A stretch of DNA of 64,000 nucleotides from Flavihumibacter fluvii. GTDB lineage: Bacteria > Bacteroidota > Bacteroidia > Chitinophagales > Chitinophagaceae. The stretch lies in contig NZ_CP092333.1 in NCBI RefSeq assembly GCF_018595675.2, positions 2,008,001 to 2,072,000 on the forward strand. Reading direction: 5' to 3'. Under the pieces are notes generated by a model. It ran no database searches. It was not told where the DNA came from and saw nothing but the letters and a program-made list of their open reading frames with translations. A program made the position numbers and the translations under genes. This document shows, one piece after another, positions 52,804 through 62,663 of this stretch (within the stretch, counting starts at the first letter, position 1; each line of letters starts with the position of its first letter).

Positions 52804-55050
52804 CTATTTCACCCTCACTACCCTGGTATTAAATACCTCTTCGTCAGTAATCACCCTTAAATTATAGATGCCTGCACTATGATCAAGGATTTCACCGGCA
52901 GAGAACATATTGTTTCCTTTGAGGAGGTTGATTTTCCTGGTGGAGATCATTTTACCCGAACCATCAAAAATCTGGAGGGTGGCATTCCCTGCCTTTTTTG
53001 TGGTTACACTAACATTTGCACGGTCAGTTACGGGGTTTGGATAGACACTGATTCCAATTAATGAAGAGGTCCTGTTATTAATAGCCACTTCCTGGCTGTA
53101 AATCACCTTACCATCCAGCTGGACTGCTTTAATGCGGTAGTAATTCCTGATTGAGTTAGGTTTTGTGTCAGTATACTGGTAAGTACCTTTTCCGACAAGA
53201 TGACTTCCCTGCACATTGCTAATAGGGGTAAAATCAGTTCCGGTTTCACTACGTTCCACTTCAAAATAATCAAACTTGTCATTATCGCTAGCCTCCCAGG
53301 TCAGGGAGTTTTTGCCGGAATTAGAGGAGATACGGAGGTTTAGTGGATCAACGGGGAGAATGCCTTGGGTAATGGTCAGGTTATTGAAATTAACAAGGCC
53401 AATACCTTCTGCACCACCGGCAGTTATTGCAGGTATAGGTGATACAGATCCAGGCTCAGGGCTAAGAAATCCAATTGCAGTTGGATTAGGTTGCACTCCA
53501 ACTGGTGTGAAGTTAACCCGTAAAACAAAGTTTTTGGCAGGTGGGGTTGCTGTATTTACAATGGTTGCAGAGGTAATATTATAGTTGCCCCCCTTTAACC
53601 GGATAAGGCTCTTAATGTCTCCTCCAGGTGCATTAATAACTGCCAGATCATCAGTAGGTCTTTTAAAATACATGGTCACCTGGCTGGCAACAGTAGGGGA
53701 ACTTCTTGCTGTAAACGTGGCTGACAAAGGTTCAGGTGACAAAGAGTTGTCGGGAAGTATATAGGAATAGAAATCCTTTTTTATAAGAGATGTCACGCGA
53801 TCTCCAATTTCACGATATCCGACCCTTTGCCCGATTTCGTAATTATAATGACAATTATCAATCGCCTGATTAATATTATTTGTAGAAACAATTTGCATTT
53901 CCTTCTTTGCACCATTAAATGAATTAGAAATATTTAATTCAGCCTGTTGTATTTCGGACGCTGCAACAGCATTATTTCCTCCACCGCAACCTGGTTTGAT
54001 CTGTATCATATAATACTTATCCGCGTTACCAAAATCCTGTTCCCAGTCAACAGCTAAAGTGCTAAAGGCATTAAAATATTGCGCTGTAGTCAATGCAAGG
54101 GCATTGCCACCTGTAAATGTATTCGATTCACCATGGAACCAGATAATAGCCCTGATACCACCTACTAATCCAGCAGCATTCAACCTGGTCAATTCCCTGC
54201 CATAATTAGTCGTTAAATCATATTTGTTTAAATCATTTCTCTGGAAATAACTGATCGGGTTGCCCAATTCTGCCCCATTGATAATACAAACTGGCATATT
54301 GTGCTCAGATACAATGCGCGCTCCAATCCTCATACCAAATTGGCCCGTATTATGATCTGAATTGTAATCAGCATTTGCATCTCCAATTCCCCAGGTCCAC
54401 AAAGCGGGATTGACGCCACCCCCAAAAGTTCGCACAAAATTCCTGTTAGTTCCTGCTTCTGTATTTGCTTTATTCCAATCAGGCCCATAAACTATGGGGT
54501 TAGTCCAAGAAGTGGACCCGAATGGTTTTCCCTCCGCATTGGATTGTCCGTTAATATAGAATACATCACCTGCAACAATGTCCAGATCACCTGCAATATA
54601 TGTTTCAGCGCCGCCACTACTTACACCGAACAATATAAACGCATAATTTTTCGCTTCAGCGGTCAAATAATATTGGTAACGGAAAATCCCTGATGCATCG
54701 ATGGCAAAATCAATTGAAGCACCTAACTGGTCTGTTGTTGGACCAGAAAAGAAATTCCAGCCGCTGACCCCATCTACATCCTCTCTATAAACTTTCAATC
54801 GCATAAAACTATAACTCGACCCTATACTAGTGCCTTTAATCAATACCTTACCTTTCAATTTACCTTTATCAGGTCCCGTGTTGGGATCTGGATAAATTCT
54901 TGGGTAAAGCTGTAGTGTTTTTGGAAAACTGTCAAGAGTTACCTGACTAAAGATTTTAGTCTGGATAAAAGATAAGCCTAAGGTAAGGCAACAGACAGTA
55001 AGGCAGAATTTAACATTCAGGTACGTAGATTTGTGATTCATCGATCCCAT
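52804..55050 (-). CDS. T9SS-secreted SGNH esterase (sialate O-acetylesterase-like)
   Basis: 748 residues from ATG 55050 (MGSMNHK; 55041 also possible). A TTG at 55065 lies in the likely promoter and was not used. Signal peptide ends FIQTKIFSQ. After a beta-rich N-terminal domain, residues about 165-420 carry the carbohydrate-esterase family signs: VFYINGQSNAEGKPFG with the nucleophile Ser in GQSN, AIIWFHGESNTFTGG, and a late NCHYNYEIGQRVGYREIG with the expected catalytic His region. A fibronectin-like segment (DPLNLRISSNSGKNSLTWEAS) precedes the C-terminal T9SS sorting domain (ISVYPNPVTDRANV). Likely removes acetyl groups from a glycan outside the cell. Confidence 0.85.
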   Translation of the reverse strand: MGSMNHKSTYLNVKFCLTVCCLTLGLSFIQTKIFSQVTLDSFPKTLQLYPRIYPDPNTGPDKGKLKGKVLIKGTSIGSSYSFMRLKVYREDVDGVSGWNFFSGPTTDQLGASIDFAIDASGIFRYQYYLTAEAKNYAFILFGVSSGGAETYIAGDLDIVAGDVFYINGQSNAEGKPFGSTSWTNPIVYGPDWNKANTEAGTNRNFVRTFGGGVNPALWTWGIGDANADYNSDHNTGQFGMRIGARIVSEHNMPVCIINGAELGNPISYFQRNDLNKYDLTTNYGRELTRLNAAGLVGGIRAIIWFHGESNTFTGGNALALTTAQYFNAFSTLAVDWEQDFGNADKYYMIQIKPGCGGGNNAVAASEIQQAELNISNSFNGAKKEMQIVSTNNINQAIDNCHYNYEIGQRVGYREIGDRVTSLIKKDFYSYILPDNSLSPEPLSATFTARSSPTVASQVTMYFKRPTDDLAVINAPGGDIKSLIRLKGGNYNITSATIVNTATPPAKNFVLRVNFTPVGVQPNPTAIGFLSPEPGSVSPIPAITAGGAEGIGLVNFNNLTITQGILPVDPLNLRISSNSGKNSLTWEASDNDKFDYFEVERSETGTDFTPISNVQGSHLVGKGTYQYTDTKPNSIRNYYRIKAVQLDGKVIYSQEVAINNRTSSLIGISVYPNPVTDRANVSVTTKKAGNATLQIFDGSGKMISTRKINLLKGNNMFSAGEILDHSAGIYNLRVITDEEVFNTRVVRVK

Positions 55051-55151
55051 TCTTTTGTAGTTCAAAAAATAAGCTAAGGAAATTCTAAATGGGATAATGG
55101 ATAAAGTAAGCGGGTGTTCAAACCCTCAGAGGTATAACAAAAGTAGAGATT

Positions 55152-55195
55152 TTATCGATAAAGCAAAGTAGTAATAAAAATTTTCGTCGAAAATG
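55152..55195. promoter_or_regulatory. Two palindromes upstream of the SGNH esterase gene
   Basis: TTTATCGATAAA (55152-55163) is a perfect 12-bp palindrome. ATTTTCGTCGAAAAT (55181-55195) has perfect 7-bp arms around a single T. They lie 100-145 bases upstream of the esterase start and could be operator sites. Confidence 0.3.
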
Positions 55196-55378
55196 ACCAA
55201 ATTAGCCATCAACCTGAAGTTTGGACATTGAATAAAGCTCAAAAATCACTGAAAACATGAGTGAAAAAAGGTGATCTGACGAGCTATTTTTCACCCACTT
55301 TTATTTATTGGAAATCGAGTTCCCCCGCCAGTTAAATACAAAAAGGTTAAATCAATCAAACCAACCAGCAGATCAGTA

Positions 55379-55412
55379 CAAAAAAACCCTGCTGCACTCT
55401 GCAGCAGGGTTT
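55379..55412 (-). terminator. Intrinsic terminator of groES-groEL
   Basis: Stem AAACCCTGCTGC / GCAGCAGGGTTT around ACTCT; on the minus strand it is followed by a run of T. Confidence 0.92.
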
Positions 55413-55432
55413 CACTATAAAGATGACTTGAA

Positions 55433-57091
<1,659 letters not shown>

Positions 57092-57113
57092 TTAGACAAG
57101 TGAAGAAATAATT

Positions 57114-57395
57114 TTAAACAATCGCAAGGATATCGCTTTCGCGCATGATCAGAAAGTCTCCGCCTTCTAACTGCAATTCCGTTCCGGCATATTTACCATA
57201 CAAAACGGTATCACCAACTTTAACAACAAGCGGTTCGTCTTTTTTACCGAGACCGGCTGCTACTACTGTACCACGCTGTGGTTTTTCTTTTGCAGTATCA
57301 GGGATGATGATCCCACCTGCAGTTTTCTCTTCAGCAGGGGCTGGTTTTACTACCACCCTGTCGTGCAAAGGAGTAATGTTTAACTTCTTAGCCAT
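57114..57395 (-). CDS. groES: Co-chaperonin GroES (Hsp10)
   Basis: The 10-kDa lid of the GroEL chamber. 93 residues: [34 protein letters not shown] includes the mobile loop (about 18-34) that contacts Gro[16 protein letters not shown] and [14 protein letters not shown] are typical. First gene of the operon, with a good promoter and a hairpin at the start of its leader. No CIRCE element (the HrcA operator) was seen upstream. Confidence 0.98.
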   Translation of the reverse strand: MAKKLNITPLHDRVVVKPAPAEEKTAGGIIIPDTAKEKPQRGTVVAAGLGKKDEPLVVKVGDTVLYGKYAGTELQLEGGDFLIMRESDILAIV

Positions 57396-57428
57396 ATTAA
57401 TTGGTTTTAATTAAGTGAATAATGAATA

Positions 57429-57443
57429 GGAGCTATTGGCTCC
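57429..57443 (-). promoter_or_regulatory. Hairpin at the 5' end of the groES-groEL mRNA
   Basis: GGAGC and GCTCC with a 5-base loop begin about 8 bases after the -7 box on the minus strand, so the hairpin would form at the very 5' end of the transcript. It could stabilise the mRNA or be an operator. Confidence 0.35.
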
Positions 57444-57451
57444 AAGGCGAG

Positions 57452-57481
57452 CAAAGCTATACGAATAACATGCCATTTCAA
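57452..57481 (-). promoter_or_regulatory. groES-groEL promoter
   Basis: Minus strand -7 box TAGCTTTG (57452-57459) with TTG of the -33 element at 57479-57481 and a 19-base spacer. Good fit to the Bacteroidota housekeeping promoter. Confidence 0.6.
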
Positions 57482-57669
57482 TCATTTACCCATATTAAAG
57501 CCATTTTAGCAGTCTGCCAGCCATTCCCTTACCCTTAGGGTACCACACAATGTGTTAAAGTGCCAATTTTTCAGCGACAGCAGGCGGCCAAACAGTCATT
57601 TTGTACGTCCACCCGAACAGTAGTACCCTTCTGGAAAGAAAAAGAAGGTGCCAAAATGAACGGCCGGCT

Positions 57670-57701
57670 TTTGGTCACTGGAGTGAAATCTTGTAGCTTT
57701 G
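57670..57701 (+). promoter_or_regulatory. nusB operon promoter
   Basis: -33 TTTG at 57670-57673, a 20-base spacer, and -7 TAGCTTTG at 57694-57701: both Bacteroidota elements match exactly, 25 bases before the ATG. Confidence 0.7.
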
Positions 57702-57726
57702 CCGGCTCATCAAAGTTCTTGCAGGT

Positions 57727-58650
57727 ATGATTAGCAGAAGAAATATCAGGGTTAAAGTAATGCAGACCTTGTATGCACTTGATTCGATGGACCAGGTGTT
57801 GAAACCCGGAGAACCCGTGAAACTCTTACAAAAACAATTTGACCTTACCCGCCAGCTTCTGGTTTACGTGCTTCATTTTATCACCGAAGTTGCCCGATAT
57901 GCTGAAACAGACGCTAAAAACAGGGCATCAAAACACCTGCCTACTGCACAGGACCTGGTTGTAAATACCAAAATCGCAGGAAATGACTTGCTTTGGAAAA
58001 TCCTGGAAGACGCTTCCTTCAAAAAAACACTTGCAGAAGATAAGGTTGACCGTTTTATCGACAAGGAATTGGTTCGAAAGATTTACCATGAACTGACCGA
58101 TTCTGATGAATATGCCGCTTATATTTCATTACAGGGGCGCGAGCCAAAATCAGAAAAAGGGATTATTGATTTTATCTATAGCAACTTACTGATCACGAAT
58201 GAAGCATTTACCAGCCATGTTGAAGAATTTTTCAATAACTGGGACGATGATTGCGATATGGTCAACCTGCTGGTTCAAAACTACCTGAATAAACCAGGCA
58301 CCTATGATTTCCAGAAGATGCTCAGTAATGAGAAATGGGCATTCGCCAAAGATCTTTTGCAAACCGTTCTAGAAAAAAAAGCGCTGACCCTGGAAATGAT
58401 CAAACCCAAACTCAAAAACTGGGACCCGGAAAGGATTGCTACACTCGATATGATATTGATGGAAATGGGTGTTTGCGAATTTTTGTATTTTGAAACTATT
58501 CCGCCAAAAGTAACCATCAACGAATATATCGACCTGGCCAAAGAATACAGCACCAGCCAAAGCGGACAATTTGTAAATGGTATACTTGATAATATCCACA
58601 AGGAACTGGTGAAAGATGAGAAACTAAATAAAGTGACCTATAAAAAATAA
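57727..58650 (+). CDS. nusB: Transcription antitermination factor NusB (long form)
   Basis: RNA-binding antitermination factor for rRNA operons, working with NusE/S10. 307 residues, about twice the length of E. coli NusB, as is usual in Bacteroidota: the N-terminal part begins SRRNIRVKVMQTLYAL, the standard NusB opening, and the C-terminal part has the core helices ATLDMILMEMGVCEFLYFETIPPKVTINEYIDLAKEYSTSQSGQFVNGILD split over about 235-290. The central region (about 40-200) is a family-specific insert. First of four genes co-directed with short gaps. Confidence 0.92.
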   Translation: MISRRNIRVKVMQTLYALDSMDQVLKPGEPVKLLQKQFDLTRQLLVYVLHFITEVARYAETDAKNRASKHLPTAQDLVVNTKIAGNDLLWKILEDASFKKTLAEDKVDRFIDKELVRKIYHELTDSDEYAAYISLQGREPKSEKGIIDFIYSNLLITNEAFTSHVEEFFNNWDDDCDMVNLLVQNYLNKPGTYDFQKMLSNEKWAFAKDLLQTVLEKKALTLEMIKPKLKNWDPERIATLDMILMEMGVCEFLYFETIPPKVTINEYIDLAKEYSTSQSGQFVNGILDNIHKELVKDEKLNKVTYKK

Positions 58651-58654
58651 AACA

Positions 58655-59116
58655 ATGAGATTAGCATTTGTCATTGCCACTTTTATACTAACATTCGTTG
58701 CCTGCAAGCAGGGAGCGAAAGATGTTACTTCAAATGCAAACAGCCCGGTTTTCACACCTTCCGAAAATCCCTGGAAAGAAAAAATAGACAGCGCCAATTT
58801 CACTTCAATTACCTGGCTGGATGGTGACCAGGATTACGGCAAAGTTGATGAAGGCCAGCAGGTTGAAGTTGCCTTTCGTTTCAGGAATTCAGGAGATAAA
58901 CCCCTGATTATTTATTCTGTACAACCCGCCTGCGGGTGCACTGCTGCCGAACCACCCAAAGAACCGATCCTGCCAGGCAAAGAAGGTGTAATCAAAGGGT
59001 CTTTTAACAGCAGCGGACGTGCAGGAACCAATAATAAATCCATTGCTGTACAAGCCAATACAACAGGTGGTATGGAACACAACCTTCACTTCAAGGTAGA
59101 AGTCATCAAAAAATAG
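58655..59116 (+). CDS. DUF1573 lipoprotein
   Basis: 153 residues. The signal ends LTFVACKQG, with the lipidated Cys near 17. The DUF1573 Ig-like fold follows: GQQVEVAFRFRNSGDKPLIIYSVQPACGCTAAEPPKEPILPGK shows the family core, including the conserved CGC. Periplasmic; function unknown, though the family is very common in Bacteroidota. Lies 4 bases after nusB and 24 bases before yajC, in the same operon. Confidence 0.9.
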   Translation: MRLAFVIATFILTFVACKQGAKDVTSNANSPVFTPSENPWKEKIDSANFTSITWLDGDQDYGKVDEGQQVEVAFRFRNSGDKPLIIYSVQPACGCTAAEPPKEPILPGKEGVIKGSFNSSGRAGTNNKSIAVQANTTGGMEHNLHFKVEVIKK

Positions 59117-59140
59117 CCCCTAAATTTTTAATTAACCATT

Positions 59141-59479
59141 ATGCAAAATTTATTTTTCCTGCAAGCCGCCGGCGGATCAGCCGCAACTTTTCAACTCGTA
59201 TTACTTGGAGGTATGATCCTCGTTTTCTGGTTGTTCATGATTCGCCCCCAGGCTAAAAAAGCAAAGGCGGCAAAGCAGTTCCAGGAGAATTTACAGAAGG
59301 GTGATAAACTTGTTACAATTGCAGGTATTCATGGTGTTGTGAACAAAGTAAATGAAGATGGCACCATTTCTCTGGAAACCAGTCCAGGTTCATACCTGAA
59401 AATTGAACGTTCAGCCATTTCTTTAGAGTGGACGCAGAACATCAATAAAGCAGCAGTAGCTGTTTCAGATAAGAAATAA
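59141..59479 (+). CDS. yajC: Preprotein translocase accessory subunit YajC
   Basis: Inner-membrane partner of SecDF. 112 residues: an N-terminal membrane helix (about 22-40, LVLLGGMILVFWLFMIRP) then a basic segment PQAKKAKAAKQF and the YajC core (LQKGDKLVTIAGIHGVVNKVN). The stop is directly followed by the coaE ATG, with no gap. Confidence 0.94.
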   Translation: MQNLFFLQAAGGSAATFQLVLLGGMILVFWLFMIRPQAKKAKAAKQFQENLQKGDKLVTIAGIHGVVNKVNEDGTISLETSPGSYLKIERSAISLEWTQNINKAAVAVSDKK

Positions 59480-60091
59480 ATGTTACGAGTAGGTATTACC
59501 GGTGGAATCGGTAGCGGGAAATCAATTATTGCCAGGGTTTTTAACCACCTTGGCATTCCTGTTTATAATGCCGATGCCTCCGCCAAAAGGCTGATGGAAA
59601 CAGACCTGGAATTACAGGCTGTTATCCGTCAGCATTTTGGTGATGAATCCTTTGTAAACGGCAAACTGGACCGTTCCTACCTTGCGGCCATTGTTTTCAA
59701 GGACAAGGCGAAACTGGAAATCCTCAACGCCCTGGTCCACCCGGTAACCATCAGGGATGCTGAATTATGGATGCAGCAACAAAGCAGTCCATACGCCTTA
59801 AAAGAAGCCGCTTTGATTTTTGAAAGTGGCTCGCAGGCCAACCTCGACTTTGTGATAGGTGTATCGGCCCCGCAACATATCCGGATCAACCGAGTTATGC
59901 AGCGGGACGGCACCAGCCGAGATGAAATCTTAATGCGGATCGATCAACAGCTCGATCAATCGCTGGTCATGCGCTTATGCGATTATGTCATTGTAAATGA
60001 CGACCAGCAATTAGTAGTGCCGCAAGTGTTGAAAGTGCATGAAGACCTGGTGTCAAAATCGAACAAAGCCTGTATCGAAACCGGACAGTAA
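59480..60091 (+). CDS. coaE: Dephospho-CoA kinase
   Basis: Phosphorylates dephospho-CoA at the 3'-OH, the last step of coenzyme A synthesis. 203 residues with the P-loop GITGGIGSGKS at 5-15, then YNADASAKRLM (acceptor site), LVHPVTIRDAELW and the lid region with RVMQRDGTSRDEILMRID. Cytosolic. The yajC-coaE start/stop junction suggests translational coupling. Last gene of the nusB operon. Confidence 0.95.
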   Translation: MLRVGITGGIGSGKSIIARVFNHLGIPVYNADASAKRLMETDLELQAVIRQHFGDESFVNGKLDRSYLAAIVFKDKAKLEILNALVHPVTIRDAELWMQQQSSPYALKEAALIFESGSQANLDFVIGVSAPQHIRINRVMQRDGTSRDEILMRIDQQLDQSLVMRLCDYVIVNDDQQLVVPQVLKVHEDLVSKSNKACIETGQ

Positions 60092-60180
60092 CTCCCCTCC
60101 TTCATCTTCCTAAAATATTGATCTGCAATTATTTGCATATCCGGTACACTTTTCGTTTGATTGCAATTCAAAGAATGGAT

Positions 60181-62613
60181 ATGTTCCGGAACTATTTCAC
60201 TATAGCATTAAGGCAGATGGGTAAACAAAAAATGTACGCCCTTATCAAAATCGGTGGTTTTGCCTTAAGCATTGCAGCCTGCATCTTGATTGCCCTTTTT
60301 ATACAAGATGAAGTCAGTTATGACAAATTTTATCCCAATCGAAATAATATCTTCCGGTTATATGGCGAGTATAATGATAATGGCAAATCCATGCAGGGCG
60401 TTGCCGTTATGCCACCCATGGCAAAGGCGCTGAAAGATGGTTATCCGGAAGTAGAGAAAGCAGGCCGTATCATGCGTAGCAAACTTTTTAAAGGCGCCGG
60501 TGATAATTATGTGAGCCTGCAAGGCCAGGTGCAGAGCACTTATGAAGAGGGATTCAGCTATGCGGACCAGGAATTTCTAGATATCATGCATTACCCCTTT
60601 GTTTATGGAAATCCAAAAACCGCATTGAAGGAACCACTCACTCTTGTGATGACCCGTAAAAAAGCAGAAAAGCTTTTCCCCGGACAGAACCCGGTAGGCA
60701 AGATATTGTACCTGAACGAAGACAGGAAAACACCATATACCATAGGTGGCGTTATGGAAGACCTGCCTGCTAACTCCCACCTGCAGTTTGATTATTTCCT
60801 CACTTTAAGTGGAAAGGAATTATGGCCAGGCGAACAAACGAGCTGGCAGTCGAGCAATTATGATGTTTACCTGCAACTCAGGCCTGGTACAGATTATGTA
60901 CAATTCTCGAAAAAAATAACCAGTGGCATCCTGCATGATTATATTTTACCCACTATGCGGTCCGCAGGCCAGTCTGATACTGCAGAAATGGTGAAGAACG
61001 CCTTCCTGCATGTGCAGCCGGTAAATGACATCTACCTAAAATCTTATAATATCGACGATAGCCTTAACCACGGGGATATCCGATATGTATGGTTGTTGGG
61101 TGCCATTGCCCTTTTCATCCTGATCATTGCCAGCATTAACTTCATCAACCTCTCAACCGCCAAATCATCCAACAGGGCTAAAGAAGTCGGGCTTCGCAAA
61201 GTGGTGGGTTCGCAGCGCAGCAGCCTGCTGTACCAGTTTCTCACCGAATCATTCCTGTTCAGCATACTTTCCGTCTTCCTTGGAATTCTTATTGCGGCCA
61301 TATTGTTACCCCAGTTTAATACTTTGGCCGGGAAATCGCTGGAGATGCCAATTACCAGCTGGTGGTTCATTCCGGCAGCTTTTCTGGCAGCTTTATTCAT
61401 AGGGTTTGTAGCGGGCCTTTATCCCGCTTTTTACCTGTCTTCTTTCTCCCCCATCCAGGTGCTAAAAGGCCAGGTAAGCCGTGGCGCAAAAAACAATTCA
61501 TTGCGGAACGGATTGGTCATATTTCAATTCACCGCATCGGTGGTACTGATCATCTGTACAATTATTATTTACCAGCAAACCCATTTTATTCTGAACCGGG
61601 ACCTCGGATTTGAAAAGGACCAGGTGATCATGCTCGAAGGAACACATACACTAGGTGAGCAGCTTAGAAGTTTTAAACAGGAGTTGGAACAAATATCAGC
61701 TGTGAAAAGTGTATCGGTTAGTGATTACCTGCCTATTGCCAACACCAAAAGAAATGGGAACCAATTTTATAATCAAGGCAAAACAAAACTTGAATCGGGT
61801 GTTTCTACGCAAGTATGGATCGTGGATGAGGACTATATTAAAACCATGGGCATGAAACTGGTTGCTGGAAGAAATTTTTCTGAAAAATTAGCCAGTGATA
61901 CCATGGGCGCTGTAATCAACCAGGCCCTTGTCAGGAAACTTCAATTAAAAGATCCTATCGGCAAAACCATTGAAAATGGCTGGGAAACCTACCATGTGAT
62001 AGGTGTTTTGGAAGATTTCAATTATGAATCCATGCGTTCTAACATTGAAGCACTTGTGTTGCGTATGGGAAACAGTAATACCATTACCTCTGTAAAGGTG
62101 AACAGTAATGATATGAAATCCACCCTTGCTGCGATAACAGCGGTTTGGAAAAAGTTTGCACCTGCAACACCGATACGCTATAATTTTATGGATGAAAGTT
62201 TTGCCAGGATGTACAGTGATGTGCAACGGATGGGTGTTATACTGACCAGCTTTGCCATACTGGCCATCAGTATAGCCTGCCTTGGGCTATTTGCCCTGTC
62301 GGCCTTCATGGCAGAACAAAGGACCAAGGAAGTAGGCATCAGGAAAGTGTTAGGGGCCACCATCGCCAATATCACTGCCATGTTATCGAAAGATTTTTTA
62401 AAACTGGTCCTGGCGGCCATTGTTATTGCTTCACCTATCGCTTGGTGGGCCATGTCGAAATGGTTACAGGATTTTGTCTACCGGGTTGATATGAAATGGT
62501 GGGTATTTGCAGGCTCCGCAATGATTGCGATCATCATTGCCCTGGTCACTATCAGCTTCCAATCGATAAAGGCTGCATTAGCCAATCCCGTTAAGAGCCT
62601 AAAAAGCGAATAA
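60181..62613 (+). CDS. MacB/FtsX-type ABC permease with two membrane modules
   Basis: A permease of the MacB_PCD/FtsX class, 811 residues from ATG 60181 (MFRNYFTIALRQMGKQK; 60175 is two codons earlier). One helix near residue 25, then a large periplasmic domain (about 45-270), a helix cluster near 300-440 (LGAIALFILIIASINFINLSTAKSSNRAKEVGLRKVVGS), a second periplasmic domain, and a C-terminal helix cluster (RTKEVGIRKVLGATIANI) that repeats the cytosolic coupling motif. Bacteroidota carry many such paralogues that export or sense antimicrobials. No ATPase gene is adjacent, so the partner is elsewhere. Confidence 0.88.
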   Translation: MFRNYFTIALRQMGKQKMYALIKIGGFALSIAACILIALFIQDEVSYDKFYPNRNNIFRLYGEYNDNGKSMQGVAVMPPMAKALKDGYPEVEKAGRIMRSKLFKGAGDNYVSLQGQVQSTYEEGFSYADQEFLDIMHYPFVYGNPKTALKEPLTLVMTRKKAEKLFPGQNPVGKILYLNEDRKTPYTIGGVMEDLPANSHLQFDYFLTLSGKELWPGEQTSWQSSNYDVYLQLRPGTDYVQFSKKITSGILHDYILPTMRSAGQSDTAEMVKNAFLHVQPVNDIYLKSYNIDDSLNHGDIRYVWLLGAIALFILIIASINFINLSTAKSSNRAKEVGLRKVVGSQRSSLLYQFLTESFLFSILSVFLGILIAAILLPQFNTLAGKSLEMPITSWWFIPAAFLAALFIGFVAGLYPAFYLSSFSPIQVLKGQVSRGAKNNSLRNGLVIFQFTASVVLIICTIIIYQQTHFILNRDLGFEKDQVIMLEGTHTLGEQLRSFKQELEQISAVKSVSVSDYLPIANTKRNGNQFYNQGKTKLESGVSTQVWIVDEDYIKTMGMKLVAGRNFSEKLASDTMGAVINQALVRKLQLKDPIGKTIENGWETYHVIGVLEDFNYESMRSNIEALVLRMGNSNTITSVKVNSNDMKSTLAAITAVWKKFAPATPIRYNFMDESFARMYSDVQRMGVILTSFAILAISIACLGLFALSAFMAEQRTKEVGIRKVLGATIANITAMLSKDFLKLVLAAIVIASPIAWWAMSKWLQDFVYRVDMKWWVFAGSAMIAIIIALVTISFQSIKAALANPVKSLKSE

Positions 62614-62645
62614 AAAAAGGCTACTGCAATTGCGGTAGCCTTTTT
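62614..62645. terminator. Bidirectional intrinsic terminator
   Basis: AAAAAGGCTAC pairs with GTAGCCTTTTT between the convergent permease and aminotransferase genes. Confidence 0.9.
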
Positions 62646-62663
62646 ACAAATAAACAAAGAATA

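Larger units (their letters stand above)
55051..55432. other. Intergenic region upstream of SGNH esterase gene and downstream of groEL
   Basis: About 380 bases. It holds a near-match promoter for the esterase gene (minus strand TATTTTTTG, 55063-55071, one base longer than consensus), two perfect palindromes (55152-55163 and 55181-55195), and the groEL terminator at 55379-55412. No gene or tRNA was seen. Confidence 0.6.
57396..57726. other. Divergent promoter region between groES and nusB
   Basis: 331 bases holding both promoters (57452-57481 minus, 57670-57701 plus), an inverted repeat GGAGC-N5-GCTCC (57429-57443) in the groES leader, and a palindrome TACCC-TTA-GGGTA (57530-57542). Nothing coding was seen. 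Minus-strand TTGGCAC boxes at 57560-57566 and 57648-57654 do not have the spacing of sigma-54 promoters. Confidence 0.6.

Noticed and set aside
55108-55135. GTTCAAACC resembles the T-arm of a tRNA
   Set aside because: No matching acceptor, D or anticodon stems could be formed around it on either strand.
57560-57654. Two TTGGCAC boxes on the minus strand (57560-57566, 57648-57654) as sigma-54 promoters of groES
   Set aside because: No TTGCA/TTGCT follows at the required 5-base spacing, and a good housekeeping promoter lies closer to groES.
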